NCBI GenBank assembly: GCA_027484885.1
Contig: JAIXSD010000577.1
Coordinates: forward strand, 1 to 5,480
Origin: Rubrivivax sp.
GTDB lineage: Bacteria; Pseudomonadota; Gammaproteobacteria; Burkholderiales; Burkholderiaceae_C
DNA length: 5,480 nt
Reading direction: 5' to 3'
Shown piece after piece: positions 1-5,480 of this stretch. The position numbers were made by a program, and so were the translations under genes. Below the pieces are notes generated by a model. That model searched no databases. It had not been told where the DNA came from and saw only the letters and a program-made list of their open reading frames with translations. Position 1 is the stretch's first letter. Each line of letters starts with the position of its first letter.

Positions 1-626
1 ACACTGTGGGCCACATGCAAGGGCTGGAACTCGGCGAAGCTGCTGTGATCATGGGCGCCGTAGCTGACCCCGACGCTGGCACAGCCGGCGTTCAGCGCCA
101 GCTGCAGGTCATGGGTGGTATCGCCGATCATCAGAGTGCGCTCGGGCTCGGCACCAAACTCGCGCATCAGCTCCAGCAGCATCTGCGGATGCGGCTTGCT
201 GCGGGTTTCATCGGCGGTGCGGCTGCCGTCGAAGAGCTGGTCCAAGCCGACCGTGCGCATGGCCTCGTCCAGGCCGCTGCGGCTTTTGCCGGTGGCGACC
301 GCCAACCAGTGGTGACGGGCCTGCAAGGCGGCCAGCATCGCCAGCACCCCGGGGAACAGAATCACTTCATGCTGGGCCGCCAGGTAGTGGTGGCGAAAGC
401 GCTCGCCCATCTCGGCAAAGCGCGCCTCGGGCAGATCGGGCACCGCATGCGCCATGGCCGCCTGCAAGCCCATGCCGATCACATAGCTGGCCTGTGCATC
501 GCTGGGCCGCGGCAGACCCAGGTCCACCGCCGCGTGCTGGATGCTGCGGGTGATCAGGGCGGTGGAGTCAAACAGGGTTCCATCCCAATCAAACGCAATC
601 AAGTCGAATCGCTGCGGGCGGGTCAT
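1..626 (-). CDS. HAD-IA family hydrolase, phosphoglycolate phosphatase-like (C-terminus beyond window)
   Basis: Reading on the minus strand from ATG at 626-624 gives 208 residues with no stop before the window edge. All four haloacid dehalogenase motifs are visible. Motif I is FDWDGTLFDS, with nucleophile D13 and acid/base D15. Motif II is VATGKS with T112. Motif III is the lysine K144 in SKPHP. Motif IV is GDTTHD at 168-173, which binds Mg2+. The helical insert between about residues 20 and 90 is the cap typical of subfamily IA. Such enzymes remove phosphate from small cytosolic metabolites; phosphoglycolate (Gph) is the best-known substrate, but the substrate cannot be read from sequence, so no symbol is given. 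Relatives are about 220-250 residues, so perhaps 15-40 are missing. A Shine-Dalgarno GAGGGG (637-632) lies 5 nt before the ATG. The gene follows rluC on the same strand after 147 bp, so cotranscription is plausible. Confidence 0.9.
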   Translation of the reverse strand, partial: MTRPQRFDLIAFDWDGTLFDSTALITRSIQHAAVDLGLPRPSDAQASYVIGMGLQAAMAHAVPDLPEARFAEMGERFRHHYLAAQHEVILFPGVLAMLAALQARHHWLAVATGKSRSGLDEAMRTVGLDQLFDGSRTADETRSKPHPQMLLELMREFGAEPERTLMIGDTTHDLQLALNAGCASVGVSYGAHDHSSFAEFQPLHVAHS

Positions 627-638
627 GGATGCCCCTCG

Positions 639-737
639 CCCAAGGCGTACCTTGGTCGGCCCCCCAAGGGGGCGGCGATTCGTGCCGGATCGACCGGCAC
701 GAACATCGCCGTACCGGGCCGGCTTGGGGCGGCCCGG
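639..737. repeat. Cluster of adjacent palindromes between rluC and the HAD gene
   Basis: Four inverted repeats lie almost end to end. (1) CCAAGG 639-644 pairs with CCTTGG 649-654 around a 4-nt loop. (2) A C-run at 659-665 faces a G-run at 668-672. (3) Positions 673-688 pair with 694-711 to give 16 base pairs, with a 5-nt loop (ATCGA) and a 2-nt bulge at 704-705. (4) CCGGGCC 714-720 pairs with GGCCCGG 731-737 around a 10-nt loop. None is followed by a T-run on the minus strand, so this is not a standard intrinsic terminator for rluC. The arrangement resembles REP/BIME-type extragenic palindromic DNA, which is often dispersed in many copies and can stabilise or attenuate mRNA between cistrons. 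The structures are seen directly; membership of a repeat family is inference. Confidence 0.6.
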
Positions 738-773
738 CGCTCGTCCCGGAAATCCAGGTCTTGGTTCATCAAA

Positions 774-2045
774 CTACTTTCGACTCAAAGCCGCAATCAA
801 TCGCTGGCATTCCTCCGGCAGCGGCGCCAGCAGCTCGATCTCCTCGCCCTCGCGGGCCGGGTGCTGGAAGCGCAAGCGCTGGGCGTGCAGGAACATGCGC
901 TCGAAGCGGTGCTCACCGCGTGCCAGGGCTCGGTTGGCTTCGAAATCGCCGTACTTGGGATCGCCGACGATGGCGTGGCCGCCGTGAGCCAGGTGCACAC
1001 GAATCTGGTGCGTGCGGCCGGTCTTGATGGTCACATCCAGCAGGCTGTAGCCATTCAAGGCCTGCGCCACCTTGACCAGGCTGATCGAGCGCTTGGCCTG
1101 TTCCGCCTGAGGATCGTGCGAATTCGTCACCGCCCTCACCCAGCGCTCGCCGTCGCTGCCCACGAACTTGAGCAAGGGCACATCAATCACCTTCAAATTG
1201 GCCGGCCAGACCCCAGCCACCAGGGCGGCATAGGTCTTGCCGGTTTCACGCTCGCGAAACTGATCCTGCAGCGCGACCAGGGCGCTGCGTTTCTTGGCGA
1301 TCAGCAAAAGGCCCGAGGTTTCCCGGTCAAGGCGGTGCACCAGCTCCAGGAACTTGGCCTGCGGCCGGGCCTGGCGCAGTTGCTCGATCACGCCGAAGCT
1401 GACGCCCGAGCCGCCGTGCACGGCCACGCCGGCCGGCTTGTTGATGGCAAGCAGGTGGTCGTCCTCGAAAACCACCGGGAACTCGCGCGGCGGCACGTAC
1501 TCCCCCGCGCCTGCCGCCGCGCGTTCGGGCAGGCGCACCGGCGGGATGCGCACCTCATCGCCCAGCTCCAGCCGCGTGTCGGCCTGCGCCCGGCCCTTGT
1601 TCACCCGCACCTCACCGGCGCGGATGACGCGGTAGACATGGGTTTTGGGCACGCCCTTGAGCTCGCGCAGCAGGAAATTGTCCAGGCGCTGGCCGGCCGA
1701 GCCCTCGTCGATCAGCACGCGGCGCACCTGGGCGGCCGAGGGCGGCAGCGGGGCTGTGGCATTGGCAACGGGCTTGCGAGCCGAATCTGCCGGAGCACCC
1801 GCAGGACGCGCCACCGGCTTCACCGGCACCCGCTCGCCGAGCAAGGGCCCAGCGCGGCGGCCTCCGGCTCGGGCCGGCGCTTTGGCGCCCGTTCGGGCGT
1901 TTTTGTCGACTGCCCTGTCGGACGCCTTGCCGGCGGTCTTTTCGGCCGTTTTGCCAGCACGGGCAGCGCCCGATTTGGGGCCTGACTTCCGGGTTTCTGT
2001 GGCGGCCGGTGCTCTGGCTTTAGCCCTTATAATGTTGCTCACCAC
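774..2045 (-). CDS. rluC: 23S rRNA pseudouridine synthase RluC
   Basis: The 423-residue protein belongs to the RluA/RluC/RluD pseudouridine synthase family. E. coli RluC converts U955, U2504 and U2580 of 23S rRNA to pseudouridine. An S4 RNA-binding domain occupies about residues 115-168 (SAGQRLDNFLLRELKG onward). The catalytic domain follows, from about 187 to 415. Its signature HRLDRETSG at 237-245 contains the catalytic D240, and KTGRTHQIRVH lies at 341-351. E. coli RluC has 319 residues with its catalytic Asp near 144, so this protein carries about 96 extra N-terminal residues, rich in Ala, Lys, Arg and Pro and probably disordered. The start is uncertain. GTG at 2045-2043 is the first start in the frame, has no clear Shine-Dalgarno sequence, and is followed by rare codons (ATA, AGG, AGA within codons 6-11). 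No ATG occurs before the conserved domains; other GTG codons appear near codons 73, 75 and 107. The gene ends with TAG at 776-774. It is divergent from rne, as in E. coli. Confidence 0.95.
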   Translation of the reverse strand: MVSNIIRAKARAPAATETRKSGPKSGAARAGKTAEKTAGKASDRAVDKNARTGAKAPARAGGRRAGPLLGERVPVKPVARPAGAPADSARKPVANATAPLPPSAAQVRRVLIDEGSAGQRLDNFLLRELKGVPKTHVYRVIRAGEVRVNKGRAQADTRLELGDEVRIPPVRLPERAAAGAGEYVPPREFPVVFEDDHLLAINKPAGVAVHGGSGVSFGVIEQLRQARPQAKFLELVHRLDRETSGLLLIAKKRSALVALQDQFRERETGKTYAALVAGVWPANLKVIDVPLLKFVGSDGERWVRAVTNSHDPQAEQAKRSISLVKVAQALNGYSLLDVTIKTGRTHQIRVHLAHGGHAIVGDPKYGDFEANRALARGEHRFERMFLHAQRLRFQHPAREGEEIELLAPLPEECQRLIAALSRK

Positions 2046-2080
2046 GTTACTGCCGTAAGTATTTGATTTTTCTGATTTTA
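2026..2080. promoter_or_regulatory. Candidate divergent promoter zone for rluC (minus) and rne (plus)
   Basis: A perfect TATAAT reads on the plus strand at 2028-2033, and an overlapping TATAAG reads on the minus strand at 2031-2026. Just beyond, 2056-2080 has only 4 G/C in 25 bases, in very GC-rich surroundings. A minus-strand TAAAAT (2080-2075) could drive rluC with a leader of about 20 nt. On the plus strand TTGCTC at 2035-2040 is 17 nt from AGTATT at 2058-2063. No element has a convincing -35 partner, so the exact promoters cannot be assigned. The zone is the best candidate because it is the only strongly AT-rich stretch between the two genes. Confidence 0.35.
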
Positions 2081-2096
2081 CCCGGGCTCAGGCCCG
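2062..2096 (+). promoter_or_regulatory. U-rich segment followed by a GC stem-loop
   Basis: A T-rich single-stranded stretch (2062-2080) leads directly into CGGGC 2083-2087, loop TCAG 2088-2091 and GCCCG 2092-2096. If transcribed toward rne, this is an AU-rich region beside a stable hairpin, the context RNase E prefers for cleavage. If it lies upstream of the transcription start it would be promoter DNA instead. On the minus strand the hairpin is followed by GGTAAAA, not a T-run, so it is not an intrinsic terminator in that direction. Confidence 0.3.
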
Positions 2097-2155
2097 CGCA
2101 GGATCGGGCAGGAATCAAGGCCAGACTCAGGTCAGGGCCACGGCGGCGAGGTGGC

Positions 2156-2199
2156 GATGGGGCTTGATGCCCGTCAAGTACGTAGCATTGAACCCCATC
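2156..2199 (+). repeat. Nested stem-loop in the rne upstream region
   Basis: The outer arms GATGGGG (2156-2162) and CCCCATC (2193-2199) are perfect 7-bp complements. Immediately inside the left arm, CTTGA (2163-2167) pairs with TCAAG (2174-2178) around a 6-nt loop. The result is a coaxial two-part hairpin with a 14-nt single-stranded segment on its 3' side (2179-2192). It may act as RNA structure in the leader, or as an operator-like inverted repeat. Confidence 0.4.
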
Positions 2200-2430
2200 A
2201 ACAACTGGTGATGCAACACAAATGCCCAGCGGCGGGCCCTGTCCCCAAGTGACACGGCGGCGGCTGAGTGTGTGTGGCAGAGCGATGTAGAACGAACCAC
2301 GCCGCATGGGCGCCGCCGACCTTTGAATCGCGGGGCGCATGGGGCAGCAGACAAGGTATTCCACGGCGGCAGGCCGGTCGATCAAGAGTCAGACCGCCTG
2401 CTGCTCGCGTCCAACAGTCCTCGCGGATGA

Positions 2431-2460
2431 TTTCCCTCACTCCCCCCACCCCCCACCGCA
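2431..2460 (+). promoter_or_regulatory. C-rich, G-poor tract (possible Rho loading site)
   Basis: Of 30 bases, 20 are C and only one is G, including two runs of six C. Unstructured C-over-G RNA is what Rho binds (rut sites). On the other strand the same tract is G-rich, with G6-T-G6 and a nearby G3, but it lacks a fourth G3 tract for a standard quadruplex. It sits just before the strong tandem hairpins at 2472-2554. A function is inference only. Confidence 0.25.
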
Positions 2461-2471
2461 TTGCATGCAGC

Positions 2472-2554
2472 CCCGGCCCCGCGCCGGCGAGGCTGGCGCG
2501 CCGCCGTGGCCGGGCCGCGCAGCACCCCCGGGCCTTTGGCGCCCGCGCTGCGCG
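2472..2554 (+). repeat. Two adjacent GC-rich stem-loops in the rne upstream region
   Basis: In hairpin A, CCCGGCC (2472-2478) pairs with GGCCGGG (2508-2514), and inside it CGCGCC (2480-2485) pairs with GGCGCG (2495-2500) around a 9-nt loop. Hairpin B begins two bases later: CGCGCAGC (2516-2523) pairs with GCTGCGCG (2547-2554), and inside it CGGGC (2529-2533) pairs with GCCCG (2541-2545) around a 7-nt loop. All pairs are exact Watson-Crick. Two stacked hairpins of this strength in an untranslated leader could be an enzyme binding or regulatory structure. No T-run follows hairpin B (GTTCATGG comes next), so intrinsic termination is unlikely. Confidence 0.5.
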
Positions 2555-2582
2555 TTCATGGGAGCGGGCCTCCGCGCCGCCT

Positions 2583-2602
2583 GTTGCGCCGCACGCGCCA
2601 AC
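2583..2602 (+). repeat. Small bulged stem-loop in the rne upstream region
   Basis: GTTGCGC (2583-2589) pairs with GCG (2595-2597) and CAAC (2599-2602), with a single bulged C at 2598 and a 5-nt loop. It is weaker than the pair at 2472-2554 and may be chance in DNA this GC-rich. Confidence 0.25.
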
Positions 2603-2797
2603 GCTGGCCCACTGAGCGTCCACCCACACCGGTGGCGATCAGGGTCAGTCCAGGGCGATTCCTTCCTCGGTTCCTCCGCATCGCCCGTGCATCGATGAGT
2701 CGCCGCCCGGCTTCGGTCCTTCCGGATTGAAACCGCCGCGGTGACGCGATGTGTGAGCGCGCGAACCGCTCGGGCCAGAAACCCGACGGCCGCGCGC

Positions 2798-2803
2798 GAG
2801 GAG
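2798..2803 (+). promoter_or_regulatory. Ribosome binding site of rne
   Basis: GAGGAG lies 8 nt before ATG 2812, a good Shine-Dalgarno distance. It is only 2 nt from the in-frame ATG at 2806 and lies downstream of the in-frame ATG at 2749, so it favours 2812 as the start. A short hairpin (CGGG 2771-2774 with CCCG 2782-2785) lies just upstream and leaves the site accessible. Confidence 0.75.
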
Positions 2804-2811
2804 TGATGTCA

Positions 2812-5480
2812 ATGAAACGCATGCTGATCAATGCGACGCAGCCGGAAGAACGGCGCCTCGCAATCGTTGATGGCCAAAAGCTGCTCGACTTCGAGACCGA
2901 AATCGAAGGCCGCGAACAGCGCAAGGGCAATATCTACAAAGCGGTCGTGACCCGCGTCGAGCCCTCGCTCGAAGCCTGTTTCGTCGATTACGGCGAAGAC
3001 CGCCACGGCTTCCTGCCGTTCAAGGAAATCGCCCGCCAATACTTCCGCGAAGGCGTGGACGTGCGCACCGCACGCATCCAGGACTGCATCAAGGAAGGCC
3101 AGGAGCTGCTGGTCCAGGTCGAAAAAGAAGAGCGCGGCAACAAGGGCGCGGCCCTGACCACCTTCGTCTCGCTGGCCGGCCGCTACCTGGTGCTGATGCC
3201 CAACAACCCGCGCGGCGGTGGCGTGAGCCGCCGCATCGAGGGCGAAGACCGCGAAGAGCTGAAGGAAAACCTCGACCAGCTCGAATACCCCAAGGGCATG
3301 AGCCTGATCGCCCGCACCGCCGGCATCGGCCGTTCCGCCGCCGAGCTGCAGTGGGACCTGAACTACATGCTCAAGCTCTGGACCGCCATCGACGATGCGG
3401 CCAAGGGCGGCAAGGGCGCCTACCTGATCTACCAAGAATCCAGCCTGGTGATCCGCGCGATCCGCGACTACTTCACCGCCGATGTCGGTGAAATCCTGAT
3501 CGACACCGACGACCTGTTCGAACAGGCCCACCAGTTCATGAACCACGTGATGCCCGACCAGGGCCATCGCGTGAAGCGCTACCGCGACGACGCGCCGCTG
3601 TTCAGCCGTTTCCAGATCGAACACCAGATCGAAACCGCCCACAGCCGCACGGTCAACCTGCCCTCGGGCGGCGCCATCGTGATCGACCACACCGAGGCCC
3701 TGGTGTCGGTGGACGTCAACTCGGCCCGCTCGACCCGCGGCGGCGACATCGAAGAGACCGCCACCCGCACCAACCTCGAAGCCGCCGATGAAATCGCGCG
3801 CCAGATGCGTCTGCGCGACCTGGGCGGCCTGATCGTGGTCGACTTCATCGACATGGAAGAGTCGAAGAACCGCCGCGAAGTCGAGCAGCGCCTGCGCGAC
3901 GCCCTGCGCAATGACCGCGCCCGCGTGCAGTTCGCCTCCATCAGCAAGTTCGGCCTGCTGGAAATGAGCCGCCAGCGCCTGCGCCCGGCCCTCAGCGAAG
4001 GCAACCACATCACCTGCCCGCGCTGCAACGGCACCGGCCACATCCGCGACACCGAGTCCTCGGCGCTGCAGATCCTGCGCATGGTCCAGGAAGAGGCGAT
4101 GAAGGACAACACCGCCGCCGTGCACGTGCAAGTGCCGGTGGAAGTGACCTCCTTCCTGCTGAACGAGAAGCGCACCGAGATCACCAAGATCGAACTCAAG
4201 CAGCGCGTCACCGTGCTGCTGGTGCCCAACAAGCACCTGGAAACGCCCAACTACAAGCTGGAACGCCTGCGCCACGACGACCCGCGCCTGGAAAACCTGC
4301 AAGCCAGCTACACCATGATCGAAGAGCCGCAGGACGAGGTGGGCATCACCCGTCGCGGCGACAGCGACAAGGGCCGCAGCAAGCAAGAGCCGGTGATCAA
4401 GGGCATCCTGCCCGAGCAACCCGCGCCCATGCCCACGGCACCGGCCCCCAAGGCCGAGCCAGCAGCACGTGCCGCCTCGCCGGCCGCAGCGCCCGTGGCC
4501 GCAGCCCCGGCTGCCGGTGGTGGCTTCTTCGGCTGGATCAAGAGCCTGTTCGGCGGCCCGGTGGAAGCGCCGGCGCCGGCCCCTGCTGCTGCCAAGCCGG
4601 CTGCGGGTTCGACTGCTGCAACCGCAGGTGGCGAGCGCAAGCGTGAAGGTGGCCGTGAAAATGGCCGTGATGGCGCCCGCGGTGGCCGCGGTGGCCGTGC
4701 CGAGCGCGGTGGTGAACGTGGCGGCGAGCGTGGTGGCGAGCGTGGCGGTGATCGCAACGGCAAGCGCGAAGGCGCAGGCCGCAACGAGCCCCGCTCGGAA
4801 GCCCGTGCTGAAACGCGTGCAGACGGCCGGCCCGAGCGCGCCGAGCGTCCGGAACGCGCCCGCCGCCCCGAGCGTGCCGAGCGCCCGGAAGGCACCGAAG
4901 GCCAACGCCCGGAACGTGCCGAACGTCCGGAGGGCCGCCGCCCGCGCGGCGACCGCCCGGAGCGTGGCGAACGCAGCGAGCGCGGTGAGCGTGCCGAACG
5001 TGGTGAGCGCGTCGAGCGCAACGCCGAGCAGCAGCAAGCCGCTGCCGCCCTGCCCGCCAACCTGAACGACACGCCCGCCGACTTCGTCGACACCGTGCCC
5101 GAAGGTGCGCTGAACGCCGGCGAAACCGGTGCGGAAGGTGCTGCTGGCGCCAATGGCGAAGAGCGTCAAGGCCGTGGCCGCCGCCGCCGCCGTGGTGGCC
5201 GTGACCGCGAAGACGGTCGTAACGTCGAAGCCGGTGAAACCGGTGAAGGCGCCGACACGGCCGAAGGCGCTGAGCCCAACACCTCGGCTGCAAGCGAAGC
5301 GGCTGAAGCGACCCGCACGGGTGAAGCCGGTGCAGAGTCTGCCGATCGCCCCGAAGGCGGAGAAGGCCAGGAAGGCCGCCGCCGCCGTGGTGGCCGCGAT
5401 CGTGGCCGCCGCGAGCGCCGTGACGACCAGGCCGAAGGCCAGGGCAACGAGCACGCAGCCGCCCAGGGCGATGGCGCCGA
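2812..5480 (+). CDS. rne: Ribonuclease E (3' end beyond window)
   Basis: The frame stays open for 889 codons to the window edge. RNase E is the endonuclease that starts most mRNA decay, matures rRNA and tRNA, and scaffolds the degradosome at the inner membrane. The first half aligns throughout with E. coli RNase E. An RNase H-like start ([10 protein letters not shown]) leads into an S1 domain at about 36-118 and then the 5'-monophosphate sensor, with R168 and T169 matching E. coli R169/T170. The DNase I-like catalytic domain has metal ligands D301 and D344 (E. coli D303/D346). The Zn-link CPRCNGTG has C402 and C405 (E. coli C404/C407), and a small domain ends near 510. The active site is intact. 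After a Pro/Ala linker, residues 569-582 resemble the membrane-targeting helix, followed by an Arg/Glu/Gly-rich tail that distinguishes RNase E from RNase G. In-frame ATGs at 2749 and 2806 are possible, but 2812 has the ribosome binding site and the conserved N-terminus. Confidence 0.97.
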   Translation, partial: MKRMLINATQPEERRLAIVDGQKLLDFETEIEGREQRKGNIYKAVVTRVEPSLEACFVDYGEDRHGFLPFKEIARQYFREGVDVRTARIQDCIKEGQELLVQVEKEERGNKGAALTTFVSLAGRYLVLMPNNPRGGGVSRRIEGEDREELKENLDQLEYPKGMSLIARTAGIGRSAAELQWDLNYMLKLWTAIDDAAKGGKGAYLIYQESSLVIRAIRDYFTADVGEILIDTDDLFEQAHQFMNHVMPDQGHRVKRYRDDAPLFSRFQIEHQIETAHSRTVNLPSGGAIVIDHTEALVSVDVNSARSTRGGDIEETATRTNLEAADEIARQMRLRDLGGLIVVDFIDMEESKNRREVEQRLRDALRNDRARVQFASISKFGLLEMSRQRLRPALSEGNHITCPRCNGTGHIRDTESSALQILRMVQEEAMKDNTAAVHVQVPVEVTSFLLNEKRTEITKIELKQRVTVLLVPNKHLETPNYKLERLRHDDPRLENLQASYTMIEEPQDEVGITRRGDSDKGRSKQEPVIKGILPEQPAPMPTAPAPKAEPAARAASPAAAPVAAAPAAGGGFFGWIKSLFGGPVEAPAPAPAAAKPAAGSTAATAGGERKREGGRENGRDGARGGRGGRAERGGERGGERGGERGGDRNGKREGAGRNEPRSEARAETRADGRPERAERPERARRPERAERPEGTEGQRPERAERPEGRRPRGDRPERGERSERGERAERGERVERNAEQQQAAAALPANLNDTPADFVDTVPEGALNAGETGAEGAAGANGEERQGRGRRRRRGGRDREDGRNVEAGETGEGADTAEGAEPNTSAASEAAEATRTGEAGAESADRPEGGEGQEGRRRRGGRDRGRRERRDDQAEGQGNEHAAAQGDGA
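4516..4557 (+). other. Membrane-anchor-like amphipathic segment of RNase E
   Basis: Residues 569-582 ([14 protein letters not shown] plus flank) form a short amphipathic segment with Phe, Trp, Ile and Leu on one side and a Lys on the other. E. coli RNase E has its membrane-targeting segment A at about 565-585, containing FFGALKALF. The match in position and pattern supports inner-membrane attachment. It sits at the junction between the Pro/Ala linker and the Arg-rich tail. Confidence 0.7.
4708..4755 (+). repeat. Four tandem 12-bp units encoding GGER/GGDR in RNase E
   Basis: The pattern GGN-GGN-GAR-CGT repeats four times, encoding [12 protein letters not shown] and GGDR (residues 633-648). 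Copies differ mainly at third positions and the last carries GAT CGC, so the array is fairly young or kept uniform. RG/RGG-type sequence binds RNA. Arrays like this are prone to copy-number change by slippage. Confidence 0.75.
4828..5019 (+). repeat. Degenerate RPERAE / RGER repeat tract in RNase E
   Basis: Residues 673-736 consist of variants of PERAERPE grading into GERxER units, alternating Arg and Glu with a periodicity of about 3-4 residues. There is no predicted globular fold; the tract is either a disordered polyampholyte or a single charged helix. Pro every 6-8 residues in the first half argues against one long helix there. In E. coli the matching Arg-rich region binds RNA and the helicase RhlB, but degradosome partner sites cannot be assigned here. 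Confidence 0.7.
5176..5403 (+). repeat. Two copies of an Arg-cluster motif, GRRRR(R)GGRDR, in RNase E
   Basis: The motif appears at residues 789-799 (5176-5208) and again at 855-864 (5374-5403), separated by an acidic Gly/Ala/Glu/Thr-rich spacer of about 55 residues. Each copy puts four or five consecutive arginines next to RGG-like sequence, a strong candidate RNA-binding patch. The alternation of basic blocks and acidic spacers continues to the window edge. Confidence 0.7.

Larger units (their letters stand above)
2046..2811 (+). promoter_or_regulatory. Long divergent intergenic region; probable structured 5' leader of rne
   Basis: These 766 bp separate the rluC start from the rne start and contain no convincing gene. 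Short open frames exist on both strands, but they lack ribosome binding sites and recognisable sequence. The region holds several GC-rich inverted repeats (2083-2096, 2156-2199, 2472-2514, 2516-2554, 2583-2602) and a C-rich, G-poor tract (2431-2460). In E. coli the divergent rluC/rne spacing is also long, and the rne mRNA has a 361-nt leader whose stem-loops let RNase E degrade its own message. If the promoter lies near 2030-2080, the leader here would be roughly 730-770 nt. That it is an autoregulatory leader is inference by analogy; no sequence similarity to the enterobacterial element is claimed. Confidence 0.45.

Noticed and set aside
714..737. Intrinsic terminator for rluC
   Set aside because: The hairpin is strong, but no T-run follows on the minus strand, nor after any other palindrome in the gap.
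6..1985. 659-codon open frame on the plus strand opposite the HAD gene and rluC
   Set aside because: It spans two well-supported minus-strand genes and the palindromic gap between them. Its product has no recognisable domain.
2047..2385. 112-codon minus-strand frame ending one base before the rluC GTG
   Set aside because: The near-abutment is suggestive of coupling, but the product shows no family features, the codon bias is weak, and it overlaps the leader hairpins.
2434..2457. G-quadruplex on the minus strand
   Set aside because: Only three tracts of three or more G are present with separating bases; the standard four-tract pattern is not met.
2268..2730. Overlapping plus-strand frames of 89-119 codons, and an 11-codon one at 2695-2730, as upstream ORFs of rne
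   Set aside because: No Shine-Dalgarno sequences, products of Arg/Pro/Ala low complexity, and several frames open at once, as expected by chance in DNA this GC-rich.
2809..5454. 881-codon open frame on the minus strand opposite rne
   Set aside because: It is the complement of a clear RNase E gene. The stop-free antisense frame follows from GC-rich codon use, and its product is a low-complexity Ala/Gly/Val string with no recognisable domain.
1..5480. Mobile element, CRISPR array, tRNA/rRNA gene or defence system
   Set aside because: No transposase or integrase motifs, no regularly spaced direct repeats outside the RNase E coding repeats, and no cloverleaf-like sequence were seen. The genes are conserved housekeeping functions.

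Overview
The window looks like a housekeeping segment of a high-GC betaproteobacterial chromosome, most likely Burkholderiales. The reasons are the strong G/C third-position bias, the RNase E N-terminus ([16 protein letters not shown]) and the gene order: a HAD phosphatase gene follows rluC, and rluC diverges from rne. The taxonomic call is inference from familiarity, not from a database search.

Layout. Positions 1-626 (minus) hold a HAD-IA hydrolase related to phosphoglycolate phosphatase, cut off at its C-terminus by the window edge. Positions 627-773 are a 147-bp gap almost filled by consecutive palindromes, including one 16-bp stem, and may be a dispersed extragenic repeat. Positions 774-2045 (minus) hold RluC, a 23S rRNA pseudouridine synthase with an unusual basic, low-complexity N-terminal tail of about 100 residues. 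Positions 2046-2811 are a 766-bp divergent intergenic region with an AT-rich island, several GC-rich stem-loops and a C-rich, G-poor tract. Positions 2812-5480 (plus) hold RNase E: the complete catalytic half, a membrane-anchor-like amphipathic segment and a long Arg/Glu/Gly-rich tail that runs off the window.

How it fits together. All three genes are ordinary cellular functions: metabolite dephosphorylation, ribosome maturation, and mRNA decay with rRNA processing. The rluC/rne divergent pair is also found in E. coli, where RNase E controls its own mRNA through a long structured 5' untranslated region. The 766-bp region here is long and rich in inverted repeats, so an analogous autoregulatory leader is the most attractive hypothesis.

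I see no mobile element, CRISPR array, tRNA, rRNA or defence gene. The points most worth checking are the rne leader, the palindrome cluster between rluC and the phosphatase gene, the uncertain RluC start, and the repeat-built RNase E tail. Very long open frames opposite rne (2809-5454) and opposite rluC plus the phosphatase (6-1985) are by-products of codon bias.
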